Positions 27,488 to 37,829 of a stretch of DNA of 64,000 nucleotides are shown here, piece by piece (positions within the stretch are counted from its first letter, which is position 1; every line of letters begins with the position of its first letter). The DNA is from Chitinophagaceae bacterium (GTDB lineage: Bacteria > Bacteroidota > Bacteroidia > Chitinophagales > Chitinophagaceae). Position numbers and translations under genes: made by a program. The stretch covers positions 1 to 64,000 of the forward strand of contig JALHNJ010000004.1 in NCBI GenBank assembly GCA_022843585.1. Reading direction: 5' to 3'. A model generated the notes under the pieces. The model searched no databases and was not told the origin of the DNA. It saw nothing but the letters and a program-made list of their open reading frames with translations.

Positions 27488-29758
27488 TTATAGTCCATTA
27501 TTAATTACTTCATCGCTTCTGTCTACACCAAAGCTGATGAAGGCTCCAATAAAAACAAACATTCTTGATGGAGGTACTATTGCTTCCTTTCGATAGCCAT
27601 TAAATGAATAATTGTAACCGTAAGTTTGTTTGAGATTAAAAATATTACTCACCTGCAAAACATATACTGCAAATGATTTAGGATTTTCCTTCCCAATAAA
27701 AGGAAGATAATTAATGGCGAAACTTACGTTATGATAATCAGGAATAGTTCCACGATCATTGAATTTATAATCAGTTCCATCGAAACCAATATTATAATAA
27801 GGACGGCCACTTGCATAGTTGTACGCCATATTAAAATTCATCTTCAGACTTTGTACAAATTTTTTGGTTACCACTGATGCCGTATGTGTAGCTGCAAAGT
27901 TGGGCCTGATTGAAAAAGGAAAGTTCAGGAAATCTCTTTTGGTGTCCAGATAAGAATATGAAATCCAGTAATCAAAATTTTTGATTGTTTTTTTATCCCT
28001 CCAGAAAAATTCAATTCCTTTTGCATCTCCAAATCCATTATTATTAATTGCCCCTTCTGTAAAGCCTGTGCTGCCTGTTTTTACAAGGTCATCGTACTTC
28101 TTATAAAAAATTTCTGTTCTAAACGATTGTTGATTAGCTACCTTCTGATACTGTGCAATATAATGAGTGGCTTTCATAAAAGTCAATGCGTTGGGCGAAG
28201 GCAAATATCTTCTTTCTGGGTTTTGATAAAAAACACCATAAGCAACCGATGCCTGGCTTCCTTTGCCCAGTTTATAAGCAACAGAAACCCGGGGGGCTAC
28301 ATTTGCTTTATCTAATATAGAAGAATGCTCAGCTCTTAACCCTGCTTTTATTGCCAGGTTGTTGGTGGCATACACATCCCCTTCAGCAAATATTGCTTTA
28401 ATATGCTCTTTAATATTATTAGGATATCGTTGCCCGTCGAATGCAGTATAAACTAATTTATCGTCGCTAAAATTATACTCTGCCCCAAAGCGTATTGCAC
28501 TCAAGCCTTTTAATTTTTTTTCTAATACTGTTTTGGCATTAAAATAATTTCCTTTAGAAGCCACATTAAATTTTTTGAACTCAAGTCCGGATAACTCTAC
28601 ATCTGCTTTATTCAAATCTTGCATCACACTATTAATGTCGTCTTTATTATTGGTGTAAGAAGCACCCATGCTTATTTTCCACCTGTTTGCTAAATTTTCT
28701 CTCCAGGTTAAATTATGATACATGTTTGTGTTGCTGATTCCAAATTTGTCGAGGTATCCTAAAGAGTCAATACTATTTGTAGTAAAGCCAAGCTGATTGC
28801 TACTATAGTAACCATAATATTTCAACATCCCTGTTGAAGATGTTTTGATACGAAAGTTAGCATCAGCATTATGGTAAGCAGGGACTTTGGAGTAATCCTG
28901 TCGCTGTTTTATAACTTTAAACCCTAGCGTAAGATCAGTATATCCATAACTGGCACCCCAGGATGATTTTTTGTTTTTTGCCAAATGCTGAATACCTGCA
29001 TTGGCACTTAATACAGTTATGCCAATACTGGCAGAAGATTGTTCCGGTAAATCAATGGACTCCAAAATTAATGCGGAAGAAAGTGCTTGCCCGTATAATG
29101 CAGAATAACCACCCGTACTAAAAACAGTTCCTTTAAAAATAAAAGGGGAGAATCTTCCAAACTGCGCAATATTAGGAACACTGCTATAGAAAAAATTATT
29201 GACTAGTGTTCCATCAATAAAGGTTTTTGTTTCAGCAGCCGTACCTCCACGAACAAATAAACCTTCACTTTCTCCTACCTGCTGAGCACCGGGTAATGTT
29301 TTTAATGCTCCTGTTATATCTCCATTAGCACTGGCTGTGGTAACTATATCAATGGGGTCTAGTACAACTGCGGCTCTTTTTCTATCGCTGGCTTCAAAAG
29401 TACCTGCAGATAAAACTACTGCAGTAAGTTCACTAATTTCTTCTTTTAATATTGCATCAACAACTAATATTGTTCCTTCCAGTTTTACTTTTTGCTCAAA
29501 CGGCTTAAAGCCGATTGAGCTAATTACTAATAACTGCTCTCCTTTCTCTGTAGTTTTAAAAGAATAATTACCTGTTGAATCAGATGTAGCTCCATCATAA
29601 CTATCCTTAATAGTAATGCTTGCCCCTGCTAAAGGTTTTTGCTTATTATCCTTAATCACTCCCTTAACAATAAGCTGGCCTTTTGCAAAGCAAAAGAACA
29701 TTGCAAAGAATAATACTAGCGGCACTTTTTTATACCAATTCATATTAGTCGGTTTCAA
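27488..29758 (-). CDS. TonB-dependent receptor with CarboxypepD_reg-like N-terminus
   Basis: IVKGVIKDNKQKPLAGASITIKDSYDGATSDSTGNYSF; plug and barrel features. Confidence 0.88.
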   Translation of the reverse strand: MKPTNMNWYKKVPLVLFFAMFFCFAKGQLIVKGVIKDNKQKPLAGASITIKDSYDGATSDSTGNYSFKTTEKGEQLLVISSIGFKPFEQKVKLEGTILVVDAILKEEISELTAVVLSAGTFEASDRKRAAVVLDPIDIVTTASANGDITGALKTLPGAQQVGESEGLFVRGGTAAETKTFIDGTLVNNFFYSSVPNIAQFGRFSPFIFKGTVFSTGGYSALYGQALSSALILESIDLPEQSSASIGITVLSANAGIQHLAKNKKSSWGASYGYTDLTLGFKVIKQRQDYSKVPAYHNADANFRIKTSSTGMLKYYGYYSSNQLGFTTNSIDSLGYLDKFGISNTNMYHNLTWRENLANRWKISMGASYTNNKDDINSVMQDLNKADVELSGLEFKKFNVASKGNYFNAKTVLEKKLKGLSAIRFGAEYNFSDDKLVYTAFDGQRYPNNIKEHIKAIFAEGDVYATNNLAIKAGLRAEHSSILDKANVAPRVSVAYKLGKGSQASVAYGVFYQNPERRYLPSPNALTFMKATHYIAQYQKVANQQSFRTEIFYKKYDDLVKTGSTGFTEGAINNNGFGDAKGIEFFWRDKKTIKNFDYWISYSYLDTKRDFLNFPFSIRPNFAATHTASVVTKKFVQSLKMNFNMAYNYASGRPYYNIGFDGTDYKFNDRGTIPDYHNVSFAINYLPFIGKENPKSFAVYVLQVSNIFNLKQTYGYNYSFNGYRKEAIVPPSRMFVFIGAFISFGVDRSDEVINNGL

Positions 29759-29810
29759 ATTTCAAAACAAACATAAAGTAGTTTATAATTTAAACCAAAT
29801 TATTTTAAAT

Positions 29811-29843
29811 AAAAAAACCGCCTCGCTTATGGCGAGACGGCTG
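29811..29843 (-). terminator. Intrinsic terminator
   Basis: Minus strand CCGTCTCGCCATAAGCGAGGCGGTTTTTTT. Confidence 0.85.
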
Positions 29844-29865
29844 TGGAACCCCTATCAAATGATTT

Positions 29866-31191
29866 TTAATTCTTTACAATTTTTTGTTGTGCAACCTGCC
29901 CTTCGCACATTACCCGTACGAAGTAAAAACCAGGTGCAAGACTGCTTGTATTTATTGTTTCTGTTTGGCTACTATTAGCAGATACAGTTTTTCTTACTGG
30001 CTGGCCATTTGCACTGATCAACTCATAAGAAACTTGTTTGTTCTGCCAGTTAGCGGGTATGGTAATACGAACTTCATTACTAACCGGGTTTGGATAGGCA
30101 ACAATTGTAATATTGTTTTCATTTTGCTTACCTATTCTGATTATTCTTGTTTCAGAAAGCTCACTCTTGCCATCAATATCAACTGACCGAAGTCTGTAAT
30201 AGATTACAGCAGCACGGCTTATATTTATATTATTATCAGAAAGGCTATAGTTTGTTTTATCAGTTGCATTTCCGTAAGCAAAAGCCATTCCTGCATCGCT
30301 ATAATTAATACCATCTGTACTTTTCTCTACTATAAAATGGCTAACATTAATTTCGCTGCTGGTTGTCCATTTCAAATCAACTTTATTGTTATTCAGCATA
30401 GCAGAAAAAGAAGATAATTTAACAGGTAGTGTAGTTTGGACCGGAGTATTATATGCAAAACCTCTAAACCAGAATGAATACATTCTGTCCGCAGCAGAAC
30501 TTGAACCATTTCCAGTTGAACCACCAGCTCTTAACCTGAAAAAACTTTTGTCGGCATATGTTATTGTGGTCATTACTGTAGTAGCATTAACATCAATATT
30601 GTTGAAATTTGTTGTAGGCCCCTGGAATTTTCTTGTAGGAGTTAGTATACCAAACAAAGTTTCAAGAAGATTTTGAACACTTAATAAACTATTATTCTCT
30701 AAAATATATGATTGTGCATTACTAACCTGTATAAATTCTCTTAGATTTCCACCATCACCATCAATATCCAACCCAGTTAAATTAAATGATGTTACAGTTG
30801 TTGGTGTTAAAGTACCTGCTACTACAAAGTTGAAATCAAAATCCATTGACCAGTTGCTATTGGCAGGCGCATTACCATACATATAACTGATCTGTGGCTG
30901 GAATGCGTTATTATAACCTGTATTTGCTAAGTCAATACTTGTAATTCTTACATGAGAAGATGAACGACCTGCAATCTTTACCAGCGCATCTACATTTGGA
31001 GCTACATTTGGAAACCTATAAGTGGCTCCATCAGCTCCAGCTATTCCAGATTCTGGTGTAGGGTTTTGGAAAATTAATTCTGGAACAGGCTGTGCATTTA
31101 AACTTAATGCTCCAGCGATAAGAAAGAAAGCCAGAATAATTGATTTTCTAAGGGGTAAAGATGTTTTCATCATGCTCAATTTAGGGTTCAA
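29866..31191 (-). CDS. T9SS type A sorting protein
   Basis: Signal peptide; WTTSSEINVSHFIVEKSTDGINY; AYPNPVSNEVRITIPAN...GFYFVRVMCEGQVAQQKIVKN. Confidence 0.85.
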   Translation of the reverse strand: MNPKLSMMKTSLPLRKSIILAFFLIAGALSLNAQPVPELIFQNPTPESGIAGADGATYRFPNVAPNVDALVKIAGRSSSHVRITSIDLANTGYNNAFQPQISYMYGNAPANSNWSMDFDFNFVVAGTLTPTTVTSFNLTGLDIDGDGGNLREFIQVSNAQSYILENNSLLSVQNLLETLFGILTPTRKFQGPTTNFNNIDVNATTVMTTITYADKSFFRLRAGGSTGNGSSSAADRMYSFWFRGFAYNTPVQTTLPVKLSSFSAMLNNNKVDLKWTTSSEINVSHFIVEKSTDGINYSDAGMAFAYGNATDKTNYSLSDNNINISRAAVIYYRLRSVDIDGKSELSETRIIRIGKQNENNITIVAYPNPVSNEVRITIPANWQNKQVSYELISANGQPVRKTVSANSSQTETINTSSLAPGFYFVRVMCEGQVAQQKIVKN

Positions 31192-31597
31192 GATTAATTA
31201 GTACGGTTGTGTTCTGTTGAACTTGCCCTAAGATTGCTTGGAAAGCCGACTTAAAAATTGAGAGAAACAGACCGGGAGTATTTTCCCTTTGTAAGTGAAG
31301 TTTGTTTCATGGTCGGATTACGTTGCTTTCTTAGGATTTGTTCGATTCTGAGACAAACATAATACGTAGTTTTTTTACTTGCAAGTTTTTCGAGTATTAT
31401 TTCTTGATAGTTACCGTATTTTATGTAGTAAATTTACTTTTCCTATATATTAAATGCTGAATTTCATAAACTTACAAAATGTATTTTTTCAATTTTATTT
31501 TTACGAAGTAGTACGATTACTCACATTGTACGTATGTTTTACGAATTACTAATAGGAGAATTCGATCTGTGCGGAAAGAAAACGGAAAGATCCTACA

Positions 31598-31626
31598 TAA
31601 AAAAAGCGACTGATTGCTCAGTCGCT
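31598..31626 (-). terminator. Strong intrinsic terminator after atpA
   Basis: Minus strand AGCGACTGAGCAATCAGTCGCTTTTTTT. Confidence 0.9.
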
Positions 31627-31647
31627 TCACATATAATATAAGACAAG

Positions 31648-33228
31648 TTAGGCTTTGTAAGAAGGTATCAGGCCATTTGCCAGTTCTACCATCTTCTTAA
31701 TACCATCTTCAGGTAAGTTTCCTTTTTTGAACTCGGCCATTACTTCTGGCAATTTGTTATCCATTTCCATTAAGAAATGTTCTTCAAACTCTTTTACTCT
31801 CTTCACAGCTACTTCTTTCAATAAGCCGTTTGTTCCGAGGTATATAATAGCTACCTGCTTTTCTACTGCAAAGGGTGCATACTGTGGTTGTTTCAATATC
31901 TCTACGTTTCTTGCACCTTTATCAATAACATTCTTTGTAGCAGCATCCAGGTCACCACCAAATTTAGAGAAGGCTTCCAACTCACGGTAAAGAGCCTGGT
32001 CCAATTTCAAGGTACCCGCCACTTTCTTCATTGATTTGATCTGCGCATTACCACCCACACGACTAACTGAGATACCTACGTTGATCGCCGGACGAATACC
32101 AGAAAGGAACAAATTCGACTCCAGAAATATCTGACCGTCAGTAATAGAGATTACGTTGGTCGGGATATAAGCCGATACGTCACCAGCCTGTGTTTCAATA
32201 ATTGGAAGAGCTGTTAATGAACCACCACCTTTCACCAAATGTTTAATTGAATCCGGAAGATCATTCATGTTCTTAACGATCTCATCGTTATTGATAACCT
32301 TCGCCGCTCTTTCCAATAAACGGCTATGCAGATAGAATACGTCGCCCGGATAAGCTTCACGACCTGGTGGACGACGCAACAATAATGATACCTCACGATA
32401 AGCTACTGCTTGTTTAGAAAGGTCATCATAAATGATCAATGCAGGACGACCTGTATCACGGAAAAACTCACCAATAGCAGCACCCGCAAATGGAGCATAG
32501 AACTGCAATGGAGCAGGATCAGATGCAGAAGCCGCAACAATTGTTGTGTACTGCATGGCACCTGCATCTTGTAATGTTTGCATAACACCAGCGATAGTAG
32601 ATGCTTTTTGACCAATCGCCACATATATACAATAAACAGGTTTGCCTGCAGCAAAAAATTCTTTCTGGTTGATTATCGTATCAATACAAATAGCTGTTTT
32701 ACCAGTTTGACGGTCACCGATAACCAACTCTCTTTGTCCACGACCAATCGGAATCATTGCATCGATAGCTTTAATACCAGTTTGTAGTGGCTCTTTTACC
32801 GGCTCACGGAAAATAACACCCGGCGCCTTTCTTTCCAGTGGCATTTCATACAACTCACCGGTAATGGGGCCTTTGCCATCAATTGGCTGACCCAAGGTAT
32901 TTACAACACGACCAACCATTCCCTCTCCTACTTTAATAGAAGCGATCTGGCCGGTACGCTTTACTTTTGCACCTTCTTTAATACCACCACTAGCACCCAT
33001 CAATACCACACCTACGTTATCTTCTTCCAGGTTCAAAGCGATAGCTCTTACACCGTTCTCAAACTCCACCAGTTCACCATAGCGAACATTCCCTAATCCG
33101 TAAACACGGGCAATACCATCACCCACTTGCAGTACAGTTCCTACTTCTTCAAGATCTGCATGGGCATTAAAGTTGCTCAGCTGCTGGCGCAGTATGGCAC
33201 TTATTTCATCTGGTTTAATCTCTGGCAT
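31648..33228 (-). CDS. atpA: F1Fo ATP synthase subunit alpha
   Basis: [53 protein letters not shown]. Confidence 0.98.
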   Translation of the reverse strand: MPEIKPDEISAILRQQLSNFNAHADLEEVGTVLQVGDGIARVYGLGNVRYGELVEFENGVRAIALNLEEDNVGVVLMGASGGIKEGAKVKRTGQIASIKVGEGMVGRVVNTLGQPIDGKGPITGELYEMPLERKAPGVIFREPVKEPLQTGIKAIDAMIPIGRGQRELVIGDRQTGKTAICIDTIINQKEFFAAGKPVYCIYVAIGQKASTIAGVMQTLQDAGAMQYTTIVAASASDPAPLQFYAPFAGAAIGEFFRDTGRPALIIYDDLSKQAVAYREVSLLLRRPPGREAYPGDVFYLHSRLLERAAKVINNDEIVKNMNDLPDSIKHLVKGGGSLTALPIIETQAGDVSAYIPTNVISITDGQIFLESNLFLSGIRPAINVGISVSRVGGNAQIKSMKKVAGTLKLDQALYRELEAFSKFGGDLDAATKNVIDKGARNVEILKQPQYAPFAVEKQVAIIYLGTNGLLKEVAVKRVKEFEEHFLMEMDNKLPEVMAEFKKGNLPEDGIKKMVELANGLIPSYKA

Positions 33229-33252
33229 ATCTGTTTCTTTTTATCTTTTATA

Positions 33253-33816
33253 TTACTTCAACTTATAAATAAAGTCGTTGTTCTCGAATTGTTTCGCAAT
33301 TGCTCTAAGGTCATACGCAATACTTGCATCTACCAACTTATCTCCTATCTGCAATACAAATCCACCAATCAAACCAGCATCAATTCTCTCTTCTACTTCT
33401 ACATGTTCAAATCCGGCTGATTTTTTTACCTGGTCAATAATGCTATTTTTTACTGCGTCATTAATTGGCGCAGCAGTAGTAAGCTTTATAGTATGAATAT
33501 TTTTTTTCTCTTTGTATGCATCAATAAAAGCATTGCTTATCTCGGGCAAATTGCTTTCACGGCCTTTGGTAATGATCAATCTTGTAAAGGCAGCGGTCAT
33601 TTCACTCACTCTTCCGGTTGTAACTGCTTCAATTATTTTTTTCTTTACGTCAGCTTTAATAATTGGGCTGCGAAGCACATTTACAAAATCACGGTTGGTT
33701 TTGCAAACACTGCTAATCCATTGCATGTCTGCATATATTTTTTCCAACTCACCTTTTTCTATGGCCAGGTCAATCAGTGATTTTGCGTATCGTGTTGCTA
33801 AACGTGGATTGGGCAT
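33253..33816 (-). CDS. atpH: F1Fo ATP synthase subunit delta
   Basis: RYAKSLIDLAIEKGELEKIY...VEERIDAGLIGGFVLQIGDKLVDASI; operon position. Confidence 0.95.
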   Translation of the reverse strand: MPNPRLATRYAKSLIDLAIEKGELEKIYADMQWISSVCKTNRDFVNVLRSPIIKADVKKKIIEAVTTGRVSEMTAAFTRLIITKGRESNLPEISNAFIDAYKEKKNIHTIKLTTAAPINDAVKNSIIDQVKKSAGFEHVEVEERIDAGLIGGFVLQIGDKLVDASIAYDLRAIAKQFENNDFIYKLK

Positions 33817-33892
33817 AATTCAATTTGAAAATTTTTCAATTTAAAAATTTGGAGATGATATCGTCTCATTGCCAAATTTCCAAATCATCACA

Positions 33893-34387
33893 TCAATTCA
33901 ACTTTACTTCATCAACCAACCCTTTTATATGGGCTTCTTGTGCATCTTTATTTCCTAATTCTTTTCTCAGCACTTTTTCACTCACCTCAATAACCAATTT
34001 ACCTACCTGGTTTTTTACTTCCGTTAATGCAGCCATTTTTTGTGCATTAATAGCAGCTTGTGCTTCGTTTACAATTTTGTTAGCCTCCGTTTTAGCCTGC
34101 TCTTTTGCTTCGCTAACAATGCGGTCTTTTGTTTCTCTTGCTTCCTTCAGCATCTGAGCTCTTTCTTCACGGGCTTTTGCCAATAGAGTTTCATTCTCAC
34201 TTTTCATCAACGCCATTTCTTCTTTTACCCGCTGTGCAGTGGCTAAAGAATCAGTAATGGTATTTTCACGGTCACGCAGCCCTTTAATAATTGCAGGCCA
34301 GGCCATTTTCCTCAACAGGAAGAAAACAATTAAGAAAGCTAAAAGGGTCCATACTAGTAACCCGAGTTTAGGAAGAAGCAATTCCAT
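33893..34387 (-). CDS. atpF: F1Fo ATP synthase subunit b
   Basis: Single N-terminal TM and long charged helix; operon position. Confidence 0.95.
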   Translation of the reverse strand: MELLLPKLGLLVWTLLAFLIVFFLLRKMAWPAIIKGLRDRENTITDSLATAQRVKEEMALMKSENETLLAKAREERAQMLKEARETKDRIVSEAKEQAKTEANKIVNEAQAAINAQKMAALTEVKNQVGKLVIEVSEKVLRKELGNKDAQEAHIKGLVDEVKLN

Positions 34388-34472
34388 ATTATTCTAATTC
34401 AGTTTTTAATCAAGTTAAATACTGCATCCTCCGCCCTGTGCATCAGATGCAGTAATTTTTTTGGCAACGATA

Positions 34473-34730
<258 letters not shown>

Positions 34731-34745
34731 TTAAAAAATACAATT

Positions 34746-35882
34746 TTAATGATGAGCTGCATGTGCCTCATCATGATGTTCACCTTCGAATGCCTGGCCG
34801 ATAAATACTGCTGTTAACATCGTAAAGATGAAAGCTTGTAAAAAAGCTACCAGCACTTCGATCAGGTATATAAAGACAGTAAAGCCGATTGAAAGTGGAG
34901 AAGCTCCCCAACCTGCAATTGGATTTAATTGTCCGAAAATGAATATCAAAGAAATCAAACAAATGATAATAATGTGACCAGCCACCATGTTGGCAAACAA
35001 CCTGATGATAAGGGCAAAGGGTTTGATGAAAACACTCAAAAACTCCACCGGCACCAAAATGAATTTCACACCCAGCGGCACTCCCGGTGGATTGAAGATA
35101 TGACCCCAATAATGAGAGTTGGTGCTGAACATGATCACAACAAAAGAAATCAAACCCAATACTGCAGTAAAGGCAATATTACCGGTTACGTTAGCCGCAC
35201 CGGGTATTAAACCAAATATGTTATTGATAAGTATGAAAAAGAAAACAGTTAGCAAATAAGGTAGATACTTTTCGTATTTGTGTCCCAGGTTTGGCTTTGC
35301 TACTTCATCTCTTACAAATGTGATAATAGGTTCCAGCAAACTTTGAGAACCTTTTGGTGCAGAAGTAACACCTACGCCACTCTTATATCTTTTTGCTATA
35401 CGCAACATGATCAGCACAAATAGGCTAAGTGCCAATATCATTTGCACTACATTGCGGGTAAGGGAGAAATCATAAACTTTTACAGAAGGGTCAATATTGC
35501 CTGCCGCATCAACCGCTACAATTGTTTCCGGCTTGAATTTTTTTGGGTCTAAACCCATTTTTTCAATATTGTGCTTTGTCAGAATCACATATCCTTCATG
35601 TGCATGTTCGCCATGATGAAATGCGGATGACATAAAAGAAGTAAAACCCTTTTGCGGAGAATAAAGCACTATCGGAAGAGGAATAGAAGCTCCGAAAAAA
35701 TGGAATTCATGTCCATCGAGTACATGGTCAAAAATCACCTCGCCTACGTTCAATTTATCTTTCCCACCGTCTTTTTTATCACCTTCTCCGCCGTCTGCGA
35801 TAGCAGATGTGGAAATTAGTACAAAAAATAAGCTGAAAACCGCTACAGCAAAGGATTTGAAACGATGAACTACCATACCCAT
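34746..35882 (-). CDS. atpB: F1Fo ATP synthase subunit a
   Basis: FFILINNIFGLIPG, IKPFALIIRLFANMVAGHIII, LVAFLQAFIFTMLTAVFIG. Confidence 0.97.
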   Translation of the reverse strand: MGMVVHRFKSFAVAVFSLFFVLISTSAIADGGEGDKKDGGKDKLNVGEVIFDHVLDGHEFHFFGASIPLPIVLYSPQKGFTSFMSSAFHHGEHAHEGYVILTKHNIEKMGLDPKKFKPETIVAVDAAGNIDPSVKVYDFSLTRNVVQMILALSLFVLIMLRIAKRYKSGVGVTSAPKGSQSLLEPIITFVRDEVAKPNLGHKYEKYLPYLLTVFFFILINNIFGLIPGAANVTGNIAFTAVLGLISFVVIMFSTNSHYWGHIFNPPGVPLGVKFILVPVEFLSVFIKPFALIIRLFANMVAGHIIIICLISLIFIFGQLNPIAGWGASPLSIGFTVFIYLIEVLVAFLQAFIFTMLTAVFIGQAFEGEHHDEAHAAHH

Positions 35883-35896
35883 TCCGAAATTTGGCG

Positions 35897-35926
35897 CAAA
35901 GATAGGGATGCAGAAGTGAAAACGAA
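35897..35926 (-). promoter_or_regulatory. Bacteroidota-type promoter for the atp operon
   Basis: Minus strand TTCG-N18-TATCTTTG just upstream of atpB. Confidence 0.45.
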
Positions 35927-36015
35927 CTTTGAAATAAAGGAATTTGATGATTTAGTTCAAAATGAAATCCACATAGTTTCAGAACCTGAGCTAACGCAGT
36001 GAATTGATCTGATTA

Positions 36016-37785
36016 TCAGGAAGTAAACTCCTCTTTTTTCTCAAATTGAAGCTCATATAATTGACTATAAAAACCCCCCTTTTTCAGCAGCTCACTGTGA
36101 GTGCCTATTTCCTTAATTTCTCCCTTATCCAGCACTATAATTTTACTGGCCTTCCGGATCGTGGAAAGCCGGTGAGCAATCACAATCGAAGTTCTTCCCC
36201 GTATTAATGTGTCAATGGCATGTTGAATTAGTATTTCACTCTCTGTATCCACCGAAGAAGTGGCTTCATCCAAAATGAGAATTGCCGGATTGTAAAGCAT
36301 GGCCCGGATAAAAGATAATAACTGCCGCTGCCCCAGCGATAAAGTAGCACCTCTTTCCATTACATTATAATCATACCCACCCGGTAGCCGCATAATAAAA
36401 TCATGCATATCAATAAGCTTGGCCGCTTCAATTACTTTTTCACGACTGATCTCCGGATTTCGCAACGTAATATTATCTATCACCGAACCGGAAAAAAGAA
36501 ATACATCCTGCAGTACGACACCAACATTTTTGCGGAGCGACTCTACTCCATAATCTTCAATATCTACATCATCTATTTTTATCAGTCCTTTTTGAATATG
36601 GTATAAACGATTCAACAAACTTATGATAGTTGTTTTACCGCTTCCTGTATGTCCAACAATGGCAATCGTTTCTCCAGGGTTCGCCATAAAACTTACATCC
36701 TTCAACACATAATTTTCTTCGGTATAAGCAAACCATACTTTATCAAATTCAATTTTTCCAGCTACTTTTTCAGGAGCAAAAGTTCCTTCCTTATCAATAA
36801 AATCTGGATTGTCTAATATTTTAAACACTCTTTCGCTGGCTATAATGCCCATTTGCAATACATTAAATTTATCGGCTATTACCCGCAGCGGTCTGAACAA
36901 TAAATTCAAACATAAAATAAAGGCAACTACGGTACCTTGTTGGCTTTCCTGCAATTGCAATGCTTCTTTGGAAGTGTACCACACCACCAGGCCAATAGAT
37001 AAAGCCAATACAATTTCTACTAATGGGAAAAAAACGGAATAGGCGAATATGGCTTTGATGTTGGCATTCCGATGTTCTTTGTTGATCGCTTTAAATTTAT
37101 TCAGCTCCTGCTCTTCTGCTGCAAAAGCCTGTACCACCGACATGCCTGTTAAATGCTCCTGCACAAAAGCATTTAGACTGGCCACCGCATTTCGTACTTT
37201 AAAAAAAGATTTATTAATACTTTCTTTAAAATAATAAGTAGCCAAAATAATAATAGGAAAAGGAATAAGGGCTATCAATGTCAGTTGCCAATCGGTCCAA
37301 AGCATAAAGCCAAGTACAGAAACAATAGCCAATAAGTCTGCGATAATTGGTACCAAGCCATCAGAAAAAATATCATTGATAGATTCAATATCATTAACGG
37401 TTCTGGTAGTAAGTGTTCCAATAGGCGTTTTATCAAATTGGGAAAGATTAAGCCCCATAATTTTTTTATAGGTGGCTACCCTTAAATCTTTTACAACCGA
37501 TTGTCCGAGCACCGCTGTTGTAAAAGTGAAAAGAAAACGCATGAGTGTTTCAATTACAATTAACCCAATTTGAATCAGGGTAATAGTAACCACCATGTGG
37601 CCTATTGAATTTGTGATGTACTTGTCAACCGTAAGTTGAATAAGAAATGGTCTTACAGGAGTCATAAAGGCCAGCAAAATCGCCAGCACTACAGATAGAT
37701 AAAATTTTTTCTTGTAGGGAGATGCATACTGAAATACCCTACGCAGTAAAGTAAAATTGAAAAACTGTTTTTTAGGTGCTGACAA
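36016..37785 (-). CDS. ABC transporter, fused permease/ATP-binding (MsbA/MdlB-like)
   Basis: ABC_membrane region; GHTGSGKTT, LSLGQRQLLSFIRAMLYNPAILILDEATSSVD. Confidence 0.94.
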   Translation of the reverse strand: MSAPKKQFFNFTLLRRVFQYASPYKKKFYLSVVLAILLAFMTPVRPFLIQLTVDKYITNSIGHMVVTITLIQIGLIVIETLMRFLFTFTTAVLGQSVVKDLRVATYKKIMGLNLSQFDKTPIGTLTTRTVNDIESINDIFSDGLVPIIADLLAIVSVLGFMLWTDWQLTLIALIPFPIIILATYYFKESINKSFFKVRNAVASLNAFVQEHLTGMSVVQAFAAEEQELNKFKAINKEHRNANIKAIFAYSVFFPLVEIVLALSIGLVVWYTSKEALQLQESQQGTVVAFILCLNLLFRPLRVIADKFNVLQMGIIASERVFKILDNPDFIDKEGTFAPEKVAGKIEFDKVWFAYTEENYVLKDVSFMANPGETIAIVGHTGSGKTTIISLLNRLYHIQKGLIKIDDVDIEDYGVESLRKNVGVVLQDVFLFSGSVIDNITLRNPEISREKVIEAAKLIDMHDFIMRLPGGYDYNVMERGATLSLGQRQLLSFIRAMLYNPAILILDEATSSVDTESEILIQHAIDTLIRGRTSIVIAHRLSTIRKASKIIVLDKGEIKEIGTHSELLKKGGFYSQLYELQFEKKEEFTS

Positions 37786-37829
37786 AATGAATAATTAAAG
37801 AAGCAGCAAATGTAGAGAGAAGAAAGTTA